Counted from the stretch's first letter, positions 33,137 through 41,880 are shown. The stretch: 41,974 nt of DNA from Aeromicrobium sp. (GCA_014377785.1 JACMOZ010000026.1:1-41974), one strand, 5' to 3'. The notes: generated by a model from the letters alone, not told the origin. A program made the numbers and translations.

Positions 33137-33657
33137 TTAGGGACGGAATCGGTCGGGATCGGCATGTACCCAGTCGGCGGTCCGCGACTCAGGCGCCTCC
33201 CGGAGGAGTTGGCCGGGCTCGAGCCACTCATACAGGTCGGCGTATGAGCGGATGTCGGTGTGGCCAATCATCCAACGGAGCATGTGGGCGCGGCGAGGAT
33301 CTTGGGTCGCGACACCAACGGGGCATTCGGGGCTGACGCACTTCTCACCCGCGGGAACGCTGCGGGCTTCGGCAATCTCGGCGGTGACTTTGTTACCGGG
33401 CAGCACGCCACCGATGCCCGGCTTGGCCCCCTGGCTCAGCTTGAGCGAGAGGCACTTGACCGAGTCATGAGCTGCCCGCTCGTAGCTGATCGAGCGCGTC
33501 TCGCGGGAGAAGGGACGCCCGTCGAAGTCCCGCCGAACAGGCTGACGATCGCCACGGCAAGGACCAGCCAAGCGATCGACCCCACCGCCGCAGCGACCGA
33601 GGTGAGCACGGCGACAAGCGCGAGGGAGGCGATGATCGAAAATCGGAGCACTCTCAA
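33137..33657 (-). pseudogene. FMN-binding glutamate synthase family gene, gutted by deletions
   Basis: Pieces of one membrane-anchored GltB-like protein in the right order but two frames. The upstream frame gives the N-terminal membrane part (MRVLRFSIIASLALVAVLTS onward, start 33657). A second frame gives DGRPFSRETRSISYERA, then LSLKLSQGAKPGIGGVLPGN, then joins GEKCVSP directly to ECPVGVATQDPRRAHML, and ends SYADLYEWLEPGQLL plus the usual tail. Intact relatives are about 500 residues; most of the FMN/catalytic core between those blocks is missing. It was probably a complete gene that lost internal segments. It is not functional as glutamate synthase. Confidence 0.75.
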
Positions 33658-33893
33658 GTACTACTCCAGTTCAACAGGAGCTGCACGCCGCGGCGCCATC
33701 GATCGACGGCGAGTGAGCTCGGCTGCGACATGAACATGCCTTCCTCTCGCGGGACGCCTCGTGCCCGAGTATCCGAAAACCGTGTGTTTCACGCGTGCGT
33801 GGGGATCACATCTGGCGAAGCGTGCAGCAAGCCCATTCGGGGTAATAGGGGTGACGGGCGACCCGTCCGTCAAGGATCGATCGGAACAGGCAT

Positions 33894-35012
33894 ATGCGCA
33901 CCTTTGGCATCGAGGAGGAGTTTCTCGTCGTCGATCCGGCTTCGGGCCGGCCACTTCCACTCGGCGATCGCATCGTAGATCTCGGAAGTCAGTTTGCAGT
34001 CGAGTCACCATGCGCGCTGACGACCGAACTCCAATCCGAACAGATCGAATCCGTGAGCCCGATATGCCATAGTCTCGACGAAATCGAGAGTGCGATTCGC
34101 ATCGGCCGCTCGTGGACGGACAAATTAGCCCAAATTGTAGGCGCAAGGGTTGTTGCGCTCGGCACGTCGCCAGTCCCGGTCGACCCACACATCATCTCAG
34201 GGTCCAGGTATCGGGAGATTGGCGATCGATTCGGACTCACGGCACGGGAGCAACTGACCTGCGGATTTCACGTGCATGTTGCCGTGGAGTCCGCGGAGGA
34301 AGGCGTGGGCATCCTTGATCGCATCCGCAGCTGGCTGCCTGTATTGCTGGCGTTGTCGGCGAACTCTCCATACTGGAATGGACATTCCACTGGGTATGCC
34401 AGTTATCGACGACAAGTGTTGTCGCGGCTGCCTTTGGCCGGGGCCACCGAAGAGTTTGGCTCCGCTAAGGCGTATCGAGACCAGATCGATCAGTATGTGT
34501 CATCCGACGTCATCATCGACGAAGCCATGGTCTACTTCGACGCCCGACTGAGCCGAAATCACCCGACGGTCGAGATTCGCGTTGCCGATGTATGCCTCGA
34601 CGCCGAAACCGCGGTCCTCATCGCCGGATTGGCGCGCGCACTCGTTGAAACCGCCGCGCACGAATGGCGGCGAGGTGTCCCTTCGACTGCGGCCACCGCA
34701 CCGATGATCAACCTGGCGATGTGGCGGGCCAGCCGCGATGGTCTCGACGGAGTCCTGCTGGCTCCCGGGAGTTGGCAGCCTCAACCAGCCGCCACTGTCG
34801 TGGCGGCGCTCACTCGAAGGATCAGACCTGCTTTGCGCGAGTTCGGAGATGCGGACCGAATCGACGATCTGCTCAGCCGCCAATTCACCCGAGGCACGGG
34901 CGACCACTTTCAGCGCGCATTGCTCGCGCAGTCTGCTGATCTGGCCACAGTTGTGGCTCGCGCAATCGAACGCACTCATAACGATCGACTCGTTTGGCAG
35001 CGCCTTCATTGA
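33894..35012 (+). CDS. Carboxylate-amine ligase, GCS2 family (YbdK-like glutamate-cysteine ligase)
   Basis: A 372-residue protein of the GCS2 family. The start MRTFGIEEEFLVVDPASGRP holds the ATP/metal-binding GxEEEF motif; QLTCGFHVHVAVESAEEGVG is the conserved His-containing block; VEIRVADVCLDAETAVLIAG is the third. Members join glutamate or another carboxylate to an amine; E. coli YbdK has weak glutamate-cysteine ligase activity. The actual substrate here is not known. GGAACAGG precedes the ATG. The 236-bp space upstream shows no other gene. The end overlaps the convergent lipoate-ligase-like gene by seven bases. Confidence 0.88.
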   Translation: MRTFGIEEEFLVVDPASGRPLPLGDRIVDLGSQFAVESPCALTTELQSEQIESVSPICHSLDEIESAIRIGRSWTDKLAQIVGARVVALGTSPVPVDPHIISGSRYREIGDRFGLTAREQLTCGFHVHVAVESAEEGVGILDRIRSWLPVLLALSANSPYWNGHSTGYASYRRQVLSRLPLAGATEEFGSAKAYRDQIDQYVSSDVIIDEAMVYFDARLSRNHPTVEIRVADVCLDAETAVLIAGLARALVETAAHEWRRGVPSTAATAPMINLAMWRASRDGLDGVLLAPGSWQPQPAATVVAALTRRIRPALREFGDADRIDDLLSRQFTRGTGDHFQRALLAQSADLATVVARAIERTHNDRLVWQRLH

Positions 35013-35770
35013 ATCCCGGGTTCACCCGCGGCACTCATGGAAGCAACCTCCTGGAGTATCTCGGCCGAAAGCGAATCCTGGATGACGTCAGCCCCCGAGG
35101 CGTACACGTCGATCAGCGCTTGCTCCACCGCATCAGTTGAGATGTCGGGTCGGTAGTCCTCGACCGAGCCGATCGTTGACGAATTCAACTCGTAACCGAT
35201 CTCGTCGTACGCCGCAATGAGCACGTCCCTGATCGAGGCCGAACCCGCCACTTGGACGATCGTGCTGAACAGCCAACCATCGCGCGTGATGCGCTGAGCC
35301 GAGCCCACAACCTTGGCCGCCCCACCGACGTTGATGCTGTACTCGCCCGGGCAGTACTCCCCGGGAAGCTCTCCGATCCGGACATCAAGACCGAACGCCG
35401 ACAGAACATCGGCATGTAACCTCGCAAACCGCTCAAACCGATCCTTCAGCCCTTCGATTGGTTTGGACGTTCGAACCACATGATCGATCGCAACGCTGCC
35501 TCGGTGATAGGCCGCCAATTGCCCACCCTGGGGGCGGATCACGGGCATGAAACCCAGCTCACGGACGACCTCCGTCGCGCGCGTAAACCCTGGCCTACGG
35601 GAATCTCGTCTGCTGAAAGCCGCAGTTGGCTCCGGCCGCCAGATGCGAACAATCTCCCGCGTCTCACTCAGCCCCTTGGCGAGCAAGAGTGGACCGAGGA
35701 CGACATCTTCGGCCGGACCACCCGGAAGCGACTGGCCCGCCAGAATCAAGGTCGAAGGTCGAGTAGCCAT
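35006..35770 (-). CDS. Lipoate/biotin-protein ligase family protein
   Basis: A 254-residue protein of the LplA/LipM family. Visible: RIWRPEPTAAFSRRD; RPQGGQLAAYHRGSVAIDHV, where the RRxGGG of classical ligases is RPQGGQ; and GGAAKVVGSAQRITRDGWLF with the conserved lysine (AKVxGSAQR). CPGEYSINVGG precedes it. It probably transfers lipoate or octanoate to carrier domains, and the pyruvate dehydrogenase E2 would need this. The changed GGG loop leaves some doubt about activity. GAGGA lies upstream of the ATG. Confidence 0.82.
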   Translation of the reverse strand: MATRPSTLILAGQSLPGGPAEDVVLGPLLLAKGLSETREIVRIWRPEPTAAFSRRDSRRPGFTRATEVVRELGFMPVIRPQGGQLAAYHRGSVAIDHVVRTSKPIEGLKDRFERFARLHADVLSAFGLDVRIGELPGEYCPGEYSINVGGAAKVVGSAQRITRDGWLFSTIVQVAGSASIRDVLIAAYDEIGYELNSSTIGSVEDYRPDISTDAVEQALIDVYASGADVIQDSLSAEILQEVASMSAAGEPGIQ

Positions 35771-35904
35771 TCGCCGATCCTCGCACGTCCCACCGACAGG
35801 CGGTTATGAATCTTTTTGGGACTGTCCCCGACAAACCCTTCCCCTCGAGCGTCACGGACAAGTCCTATTCGACGTGATCTGCTGCCAATTTCGAATTGAC
35901 GTCG

Positions 35905-36360
35905 CTACGGCTTCAAGACCATGAGCACGACGATGAGCACGAGGAGTAGCGCGACGATGCCGGACATCATGGCCACGCGCGAGTAGCCGGGGACCTTCGT
36001 TCCGGTGACGTGAGCGGATGCGGCGTCGCCCGTGGCATCCGCGGTCAACGCTTCTGCAGCCGTGCGCAGGGCCGGAACGACGATGAGCATGTTCAGCGCG
36101 AGAGCGACAAAATAGAAAACGAGCGAGAGCCAGACCCAAGTTGATGCCAAGGAAATATGGCTGATCTCCAGCGCACCGAAGCCCAGGATCACCACGACCA
36201 GCGAAAGCAGGTTAAAGACATTGACCGACTTCGCCAGAGAGGTAACCTGGCCGGCCTGGCCGGCGCGGATTGCGCGCATCCCGGTCATGGGGAGGATGGC
36301 CATCGGGCCGATGATAAAGACCCCGGTGACCACATGCAGAAGGTTGAACAAAGTTTCCAT
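35905..36360 (-). CDS. Four-helix integral membrane protein (DUF2269-like)
   Basis: A 151-residue membrane protein with four helices: residues about 4-24 (LFNLLHVVTGVFIIGPMAIL), 48-65, 73-95 (TWVWLSLVFYFVALALNMLI) and 128-149. The arrangement and the N-terminal histidine resemble DUF2269-type proteins; no function is known. The transcript may be leaderless, since TAGTCT lies exactly six bases before the ATG. The 134-bp space on its 3' side up to the lipoate ligase start holds nothing recognisable. Confidence 0.75.
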   Translation of the reverse strand: METLFNLLHVVTGVFIIGPMAILPMTGMRAIRAGQAGQVTSLAKSVNVFNLLSLVVVILGFGALEISHISLASTWVWLSLVFYFVALALNMLIVVPALRTAAEALTADATGDAASAHVTGTKVPGYSRVAMMSGIVALLLVLIVVLMVLKP

Positions 36361-36366
36361 TTCCCC

Positions 36367-36372
36367 AGACTA
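36367..36372 (-). promoter_or_regulatory. -10 box of the four-helix membrane protein gene (leaderless)
   Basis: TAGTCT on the minus strand with six bases to the ATG. The spacer GGGGAA is purine-rich but too close to be a ribosome site. Confidence 0.5.
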
Positions 36373-36495
36373 GATCAGGGCGGTCGGTGCACAGTTCGAC
36401 GCGTACCCTCGCGCAGGCCTTGCCGGTCTCAGCCCGCGCCAAGCCATGCGACGATGAGGACACCAAAGAACAACAAACCTGATTCGTGACGTTCG

Positions 36496-36731
36496 TTAGA
36501 AGCTGCCCGCCACCAGGGGGCGGTTGAGCCAATCAGTCATCTCCGAGACGACCTTGTCCGCGGGGGTCCCTCCCTGGACGCAGTCCTTGGGGGAATCCGC
36601 GAGACGGTTTCTTGCGAGACACTCGCGCCCTGGATCTGGTCGAAATGCGCGCCAATCTCACCCGTGGTCAGCCCTTTTACGCAGAGCGAGAGCACAATCT
36701 CATCAACACCACTCAGGCTACGGAATCTTAC
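36496..36731 (-). pseudogene. IS256-type (mutator) transposase relic
   Basis: A minus-strand frame reads RSLSGVDEIVLSLCVKGLTT then GEIGAHFDQIQGASVSQETV, the conserved region before the first catalytic Asp of IS256 family transposases. A frame change follows and EMTDWLNRPL continues the family pattern before a stop. The DDE core and both ends are missing, so it is a fragment of about 75 codons. The other bases between 36373 and 36809 carry no supportable gene. Confidence 0.75.
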
Positions 36732-36809
36732 TGCTGGTGCTGGCGGTCAGTATCCCGGTCGACATCGTGCTCTCGCACCTGCGAGGCTTCTGCCCGTCGC
36801 CGACGATGG

Positions 36810-37283
36810 TTACCGGGCGGCTTCGCAGGCCCAGCCATCCGGTGTGGTGCCAGTCTCCAAGAAATCAGCCAGGTCGGCGGCGGCTTCCTCGGTGAGATCG
36901 GTCGCGGCGTGCGGGTAGATGATCGGCTCTTCCTTGCTGTTGTGCTGATCGAGCGCGCCTAACAGTTCGCGACACGTCGACAACAGCACGTCGCCGACGT
37001 CGGCACGGTCGTTGCCTTCCAGCAACTCGGTGAGTGTGTCCATCAACTGCCACAGGGTGCCGTGTTCGCGCAGCATCACCAAGACCGGCATCACCAGCCC
37101 CGACTGCCGGATCGCTGGAAACAAGAACTCCTCCTCCAGATAGATGTGCCGTCGCAACGCCTCGAACGCATTCAACAGCGGCTCCGGGTCTATGACGCCG
37201 CGGTCGAGATCAGCGACGAACGCCTCGATACCGGCATCGATGTCGCGATGCTCTCGCGTCAACGCAGCCTGCAGACTCACCAT
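36810..37283 (-). CDS. Hemerythrin domain protein
   Basis: A 157-residue four-helix bundle protein of the hemerythrin/HHE family, which binds a di-iron centre for oxygen or redox sensing. Metal ligands visible: H12 (TREHRDID), H46 and E50 (RRHIYLEEE), H74 (LREHGTLW), H114 (QHNSKEEPIIYPH) and H125. A GTG in frame at 37301 gives six more residues, but AGAGGA lies nine bases before the ATG at 37283, so the shorter start is chosen. The gene stands between the IS256 and integrase relics. Confidence 0.88.
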   Translation of the reverse strand: MVSLQAALTREHRDIDAGIEAFVADLDRGVIDPEPLLNAFEALRRHIYLEEEFLFPAIRQSGLVMPVLVMLREHGTLWQLMDTLTELLEGNDRADVGDVLLSTCRELLGALDQHNSKEEPIIYPHAATDLTEEAAADLADFLETGTTPDGWACEAAR

Positions 37284-37339
37284 CGAAGTTATTCCTCTCA
37301 CCGCCCAGCACCATCACGGCGTGATGCGCCCCTGGCTCG

Positions 37340-37868
37340 TTAAAGAGCCTATTGGTCCGCCAGCGGCCGCTGCGCGGCTTCGTTGTGAACACGATAGTGC
37401 TCGGTCTCGATTTCTGCACTCTCGTGGTGCCCGCCGGCAAGGGTCTGTATCGCCAGCCAAAGCCGAAGAGCAAGTCGGGATTTCGCCCGGTGTACCTCCC
37501 GGCCTTTGCGACGCAGATGCTCAAGAAGCGACGGGACGAGCAAGAGCCCAGCGCGTTGGACGCGGTGTTTGCCAGTCGCGCAGGCACGCGGGTGTCACCG
37601 GGAAATCTCACGACGAGGTTGCAGCAACCCTTTGCCGCCTATCCCGAGTTGATAAGGAGTAACTCCGAAGGTGTTCCGCTCAACGATGGCAACCGAATTG
37701 AACAACCGGGCCGAGGGCGGCATGGATACGGCGAAGAGCCAACTCGGACATGCCTCCTCCAGGACAACCGAGAAGCAATACGTTGCCAGGGCAGTTGTTG
37801 CGCCGGACGTCTCCGACCACTTGAGGAAAATCGGCGGCATCCGGGGGCGCATCAAGAGGGACGATTAA
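37340..37868 (+). pseudogene. Tyrosine recombinase (phage-type integrase) relic
   Basis: The first frame has GKGLYRQPKPKSKSGFRPVY followed by LPAFATQMLKKRRDEQ and VFASRAGTRVSPGNLTTRLQ, the middle of an actinophage-type integrase. The C-terminal catalytic part lies in another frame: TPKVFRSTMATEL, SQLGHASSRTTEKQYVARAV, which keeps Arg, His and the nucleophile Tyr of box II. The N-terminal domain and box I Arg are gone, so it is inactive. Its position next to tRNA-Asn fits a lost element that had integrated at that tRNA. Confidence 0.75.
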
Positions 37869-37950
37869 GTCACTCGGCGCCACCGCCGATCACACAATAA
37901 GCGTGCAATTTCCGTGCGACTTTTAGGCTTTGCTCGTCGCCAGAAACAGC

Positions 37951-37975
37951 AAAACCCCCGCAAAACGGGGGTTTT
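37951..37975. terminator. Bidirectional terminator between the integrase relic and tRNA-Asn
   Basis: AAAACCCCCG (37951-37960), loop CAAAA, CGGGGGTTTT (37966-37975): a perfect 10-bp stem ending in four T on one strand and, by symmetry, on the other. It lies four bases past the tRNA-Asn 3' end. A classical Rho-independent terminator for the sigma factor/tRNA-Asn transcript. Confidence 0.85.
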
Positions 37976-37978
37976 CCG

Positions 37979-38051
37979 CTCCCCCGCCTGGACTCGAACC
38001 AGGAACCCTCCGATTAACAGTCGAATGCTCTGCCAATTGAGCTACAGGGGA
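37979..38051 (-). tRNA. tRNA-Asn (anticodon GUU)
   Basis: A 73-nt cloverleaf: acceptor TCCCCTG/CGGGGGA, D-arm TAGCTCAATTGG, anticodon loop CTGTTAA (GUU), T-arm CCTGGTTCGAGTCCAGG, discriminator G, CCA not encoded. The upstream sigma factor gene ends inside it: the stop TAG is bases 8-10 of the tRNA. Confidence 0.96.
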
Positions 38052-38644
38052 CCGGCTCCACAGTGTTGATGAGGAGCACGGTCACCAACCTTAGCAAGTG
38101 TCTCGCGGATGTGCGCAAGTGCCTTGGCCTCTCTTGTCCGAACCTGACTGACCGTCAGCCCGAGTCGTCGGGCGACCTCGACGCGAGGGGTGGAACGCCC
38201 CGGTCCGGCCCCCGCGCCAAAGCGTTCTCTGAGCACCGCAGCGAGATCCTCGGTGAGCCCGTCGAGCAGGTCGTCGTCAGCTTCTATGGGCGGCCGACTG
38301 TCCGCCATGGCATCGTTGCATAGAGCAGAGTCCGGTGCCGGAATCGACTGTTTCATGGCTCGCCCGATCCACCACCAGGCATAAGTCGCAAGGCGGCAGC
38401 CCCGTTCGGGATCGAAGCGGTCCACCGCCTCGATGAGGCCAATTGTGCCGGCCTGGACCGCATCGAGGAGTCGAGATCCGTGCAAACCGAATAGCCGAGC
38501 CCGCAAGACGACCAGTCGGAGACTCGACGTGATCAGTTCGTCACGCGCCTCCGCTTCACCGTGCCAGCACCGCACTGCGAGTTCATGCTCGGACACAGGA
38601 CCGAGCGGGGGTATGGCTGCCAACCGGCGTAAATATGGGTCCAT
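38042..38644 (-). CDS. Sigma-70 family RNA polymerase sigma factor, short
   Basis: A 200-residue sigma factor with regions 1.2-2 and 4. Region 2 is visible as LLDAVQAGTIGLIEAVDRFD and PERGCRLATYAWWWIGRAMK. After an acidic linker region 4 reads VEVARRLGLTVSQVRTREAK. Region 3 is absent or very short, and the region 2 wording is closer to primary/group 2-3 sigmas than to ECF. No anti-sigma gene is adjacent. GAGGGTGG precedes the ATG. It lies between dnaG and tRNA-Asn on the same strand, and its last codons and stop overlap the tRNA by 10 bases. Confidence 0.82.
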   Translation of the reverse strand: MDPYLRRLAAIPPLGPVSEHELAVRCWHGEAEARDELITSSLRLVVLRARLFGLHGSRLLDAVQAGTIGLIEAVDRFDPERGCRLATYAWWWIGRAMKQSIPAPDSALCNDAMADSRPPIEADDDLLDGLTEDLAAVLRERFGAGAGPGRSTPRVEVARRLGLTVSQVRTREAKALAHIRETLAKVGDRAPHQHCGAGPL

Positions 38645-38734
38645 GGGTCCACCCTCTACGCTGGGGCGCGCCGACGGAGCGATACGGACAGGTCATGTGG
38701 ACACCGGCCGCGACTCATCAGGCTGGGGAAATCG

Positions 38735-40603
38735 TCACCAAATGGCGCGTTCGCGCAGGGCCCGACGTTGTTGCTCGAGGGCGACGAGCTCGCCGAACAT
38801 CCGGTTGTAGTCCTCGATCTGGTCGATCGGGTTGGTGCGCTGCAGTTTGGACTTGACTTCGACGATGCGCCGGGCCGTGGTGAGTTCCTGCAGGCGGGCG
38901 ATCAACGAAATCACGACTGCCTGGGTCGCCTCGTTGGACGAGCGCAACGGTTCGACCGCCGACTGGGCCAACACGCGCTTCAATTGCTCTTCGGGCAGTG
39001 AGTCGGACAACTTCGACAACCAACCGTGATCCGGGGATGTCGGCAATGGTTCGGCACTGATGTGGCGCCACAACTCCCGCGACACCGGATGAGTGAAGTC
39101 GTTGTCGTGCAAATCTCCGGCCACGGGCTGCGCGAAGTGCGGGAACTGCACGATCGCCTTGAGCGCTTCGCGTTCGTCGGCGAATTGCGGCGCGCCGAGA
39201 CTTATGAGCTCTTGAGCGGGCGCCGCCTCGACTTCGGCCGCAATCGTTCGTGACGGGGCCTTCACGGGCCGACCCTTGCTTTTCTTGAGCTCGGAGCGCA
39301 CTTGGTCGACATCGGCGCCGACCCGGTTGGCGATCTCGCGAATGAACTCCTCGACCTTGGACTTGTCCCGGATCGAGGTGGCGAGGGCGACGGATTCGCG
39401 AATCGCGTCGATACGCTGATCACCCCTATCGAGGTCGAACTTCTTCAACGTGTTGTCGAGCACGAAGCGATAAAGCGGGATGCGGGTGGCGACGAGTTCA
39501 CGCACCGCGGCATCACCATCGGCGAGACGCAGATCGCACGGATCCATACCGCGTGGCTCGACAGCCACATAGGTCTGAGCGACGAATTGCTGGTCACCTG
39601 CAAACGCCTTCATCGCGGCGCGTTGACCGGCTTCGTCGCCGTCGAAGGTGAAGATGACTTCCCCGTGGAACGCGTCGTTGTCAAGGAGTATGCGGCGCAG
39701 TATGCGGGCATGGTCCTCGCCGAAGGCTGTGCCGCAAGTCGCGACAGCGGTCTTGACACCCGACTGGTGGCAGGCCATGACATCGGTGTATCCCTCGACG
39801 ACAACGGCCTGGCTCGACGAGGAAATGTCCCTGCGGGCCAGGTCGAGGCCGTAGAGCACTTGGCTTTTCTTGTAGAGCGGCGTCTCGGAAGTATTGAGGT
39901 ATTTGGCCTCGACCCGGTCGTCGTCGAACATCCGCCGGGCGCCGAAGCCGATGACTTCGCCTGTCATTTCGCGGATCGGCCACATCAGCCGGCCGCGGAA
40001 GCGGTCATAGAGTCCACGCGAACCGCTGGATGCGAGGCCTCCGACCGTGAGCTCTTCCTCGGTAAAACCTTTGCCGCGTAAATGGGCTACGAGCGCCTCT
40101 CCACCGCGCGGGGCAAAGCCCATACCGAAGATTTCGGCGGCGGCGCGATCGAAGCCCCGATCGGAGACAAACTGGCGGCCGGCCTTTGCATCCGGAGAGT
40201 TGGCGAGAGCCTCGGCATAGAACTCGGCAGCAAATTTATGGGCTTCGACGAGGCGGCCGCGCTGGCGAGGGTCACGCCGGGGTCCACGGTCGCCACCCTC
40301 TTCGTAACGCAACTGAATGCCGTATTTGCTGGCCAGGCGTTCGACCGACTCGGCGAAGCCCAGGCCTTCGATCTCTTGCACAAATTTGAAGACGTCGCCG
40401 CTCGCGCCGCAACCGAAGCAGTGATAAAAACCCTGAGCCGGGCGGACGTTGAACGACGGAGATTTCTCATCGTGGAACGGACACAGTCCTTTGCGGGCTC
40501 CAGCGCCGGCGTTGCGGAGGGTCACATATTGCTCGACGACCTCGTCGATGCGGGCGCGTTCGCGGACGATCTGGATGTCCTCGTCCTTGATCAGCCCTGC
40601 CAT
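38735..40603 (-). CDS. dnaG: DNA primase
   Basis: A 622-residue DnaG primase that makes RNA primers at the replication fork. The zinc ribbon is C41, H44, C62, C65 (CPFHDEKSPSF, FYHCFGCGASGD). The RNA polymerase core has RFRGRLMWPIREMTGEVIGF and YLNTSETPLYKKSQVLYG, and the TOPRIM acidic residues lie in VVVEGYTDVMACHQSGV and FTFDGDEAGQRAAMKAF. The C-terminal part (about 430-622) is the helicase-binding region, variable as usual. It starts 10 bases after dgt, so the two form an operon. Confidence 0.97.
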   Translation of the reverse strand: MAGLIKDEDIQIVRERARIDEVVEQYVTLRNAGAGARKGLCPFHDEKSPSFNVRPAQGFYHCFGCGASGDVFKFVQEIEGLGFAESVERLASKYGIQLRYEEGGDRGPRRDPRQRGRLVEAHKFAAEFYAEALANSPDAKAGRQFVSDRGFDRAAAEIFGMGFAPRGGEALVAHLRGKGFTEEELTVGGLASSGSRGLYDRFRGRLMWPIREMTGEVIGFGARRMFDDDRVEAKYLNTSETPLYKKSQVLYGLDLARRDISSSSQAVVVEGYTDVMACHQSGVKTAVATCGTAFGEDHARILRRILLDNDAFHGEVIFTFDGDEAGQRAAMKAFAGDQQFVAQTYVAVEPRGMDPCDLRLADGDAAVRELVATRIPLYRFVLDNTLKKFDLDRGDQRIDAIRESVALATSIRDKSKVEEFIREIANRVGADVDQVRSELKKSKGRPVKAPSRTIAAEVEAAPAQELISLGAPQFADEREALKAIVQFPHFAQPVAGDLHDNDFTHPVSRELWRHISAEPLPTSPDHGWLSKLSDSLPEEQLKRVLAQSAVEPLRSSNEATQAVVISLIARLQELTTARRIVEVKSKLQRTNPIDQIEDYNRMFGELVALEQQRRALRERAIW

Positions 40604-40613
40604 GGGACGAAGT

Positions 40614-41843
40614 CTACGAGAGAAGTCGGACAGCCCACGCCTGGGCAGAGCCGTCGGTGAGACTGGCGACCTGATCGATCACGACCCGGCGTCGTTCTTT
40701 GTCGTCAGTTGTCGCGGCGAAGTCGGAGACGAACTCGGCTTCGAGGTGCTTGTCGCCGGTATTGACGAGGATCGTCACCAGCGCTGCCAAGATTTCCTGT
40801 TGTAGCAGCAACTGCGCGGCGCGGTCGTCCGAGCGCATGACGTAGTGCGCTGCAATCGACTTGAGCACTACGATTTCGTCCCGGGTTGTGGTCGGTACTT
40901 CGAGGTCGGCTTCGAAGCGTATGAGCGGTCCCGATCCCCACCGCTCGATGGTTGCCAACTGCGCGGCGAAGGCAAAGCGACCGATAAGGGCGCTCGTCAG
41001 GCTCTTGAGGACGGCCCGCGCGTGCCGACCTCCATCGAAGGCACCGTCAGGCCATTCAGGCAGGGACTGCAAACGATCGAGAGCCGCATCGAGTCGGTCG
41101 TCGGCGGCGTCGGCGGCATACCAATCGCGCGCAACATGCCAGACGGCTTTCGCGTCGAACTCATCGGGGTCGAGGGCGAACCAGCCACCGAAGACGCCAT
41201 CCTCGACGTCGTGTACCGAATAAGCGATGTCATCGGAGAGGTCCATGACTTGGGCTTCGATGGGGCGGCGGCGACCCGGCGCCTCGGCGCGCAACCAGTC
41301 GAAGATCTTCAGGTCGTCGGTGTAGGCGCCGAATTTGGGGGCGCTGGTGCCGGCCTCCTGGAGTGTCCACGGATATTTCACGCAGGCCGCGAGAGTCGCG
41401 CGCGTGAGGTTGAGTCCGACGGTCATCCCGTCGGCATCGAAAGCCTTGGATTCGAGCCGGGTCAGTATGCGCAAGGTCTGGGCGTTCCCCTCGAATCCCC
41501 CACAGGACTCTGCCGCCCTGGACAGCGCGACTTCGCCGTTGTGGCCGAACGGCGGATGGCCGAGGTCGTGGGCGAGCGCGGCCGAGTCGACAATATCGGG
41601 GTCACAGCCGAGCGCCTTGCCGAGCTCGCGCGCAACTTGGGCGACTTCGAGCGAATGGGTCAACCGGTTGCGGACGAAGTCATCGGTGCCCGCACCCAAG
41701 ACCTGGGTCTTGGCCGAGAGTCGGCGCAACGCGGCCGAGTGCACGACCCGGGCACGGTCGCGTTCGAAAGGAGTGCGGCCGGCACGTTTGTTGGGTTCGT
41801 CGACGAAGCGGGCGCGCGCCTCATCACCATAGGGACTGTCCAT
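40614..41843 (-). CDS. dgt: Deoxyguanosinetriphosphate triphosphohydrolase family protein
   Basis: A 409-residue HD-domain nucleotide hydrolase that cleaves dNTPs to nucleosides and triphosphate. The metal-binding residues are in RLTHSLEVAQVARELG and LAHDLGHPPFGHNGE (H92, D93), followed by the Asp in MDLSDDIAYSVHDVEDGVF. The frame is open to 41900, but the ATG at 41843 matches the usual family start (SPYGDEARARFVDEP). It is preceded by TAGCCT seven bases upstream, so the mRNA is probably leaderless. The dgt-dnaG pairing is common in actinomycetes. Confidence 0.93.
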   Translation of the reverse strand: MDSPYGDEARARFVDEPNKRAGRTPFERDRARVVHSAALRRLSAKTQVLGAGTDDFVRNRLTHSLEVAQVARELGKALGCDPDIVDSAALAHDLGHPPFGHNGEVALSRAAESCGGFEGNAQTLRILTRLESKAFDADGMTVGLNLTRATLAACVKYPWTLQEAGTSAPKFGAYTDDLKIFDWLRAEAPGRRRPIEAQVMDLSDDIAYSVHDVEDGVFGGWFALDPDEFDAKAVWHVARDWYAADAADDRLDAALDRLQSLPEWPDGAFDGGRHARAVLKSLTSALIGRFAFAAQLATIERWGSGPLIRFEADLEVPTTTRDEIVVLKSIAAHYVMRSDDRAAQLLLQQEILAALVTILVNTGDKHLEAEFVSDFAATTDDKERRRVVIDQVASLTDGSAQAWAVRLLS

Positions 41844-41850
41844 CGCGAGC

Positions 41851-41856
41851 AGGCTA
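41851..41856 (-). promoter_or_regulatory. -10 box of dgt-dnaG (leaderless)
   Basis: TAGCCT on the minus strand, seven bases before the dgt ATG; no ribosome binding site. This would drive the dgt-dnaG operon. Confidence 0.5.
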
Positions 41857-41880
41857 TCGCAGCGCGCCCCCATATCGAGT

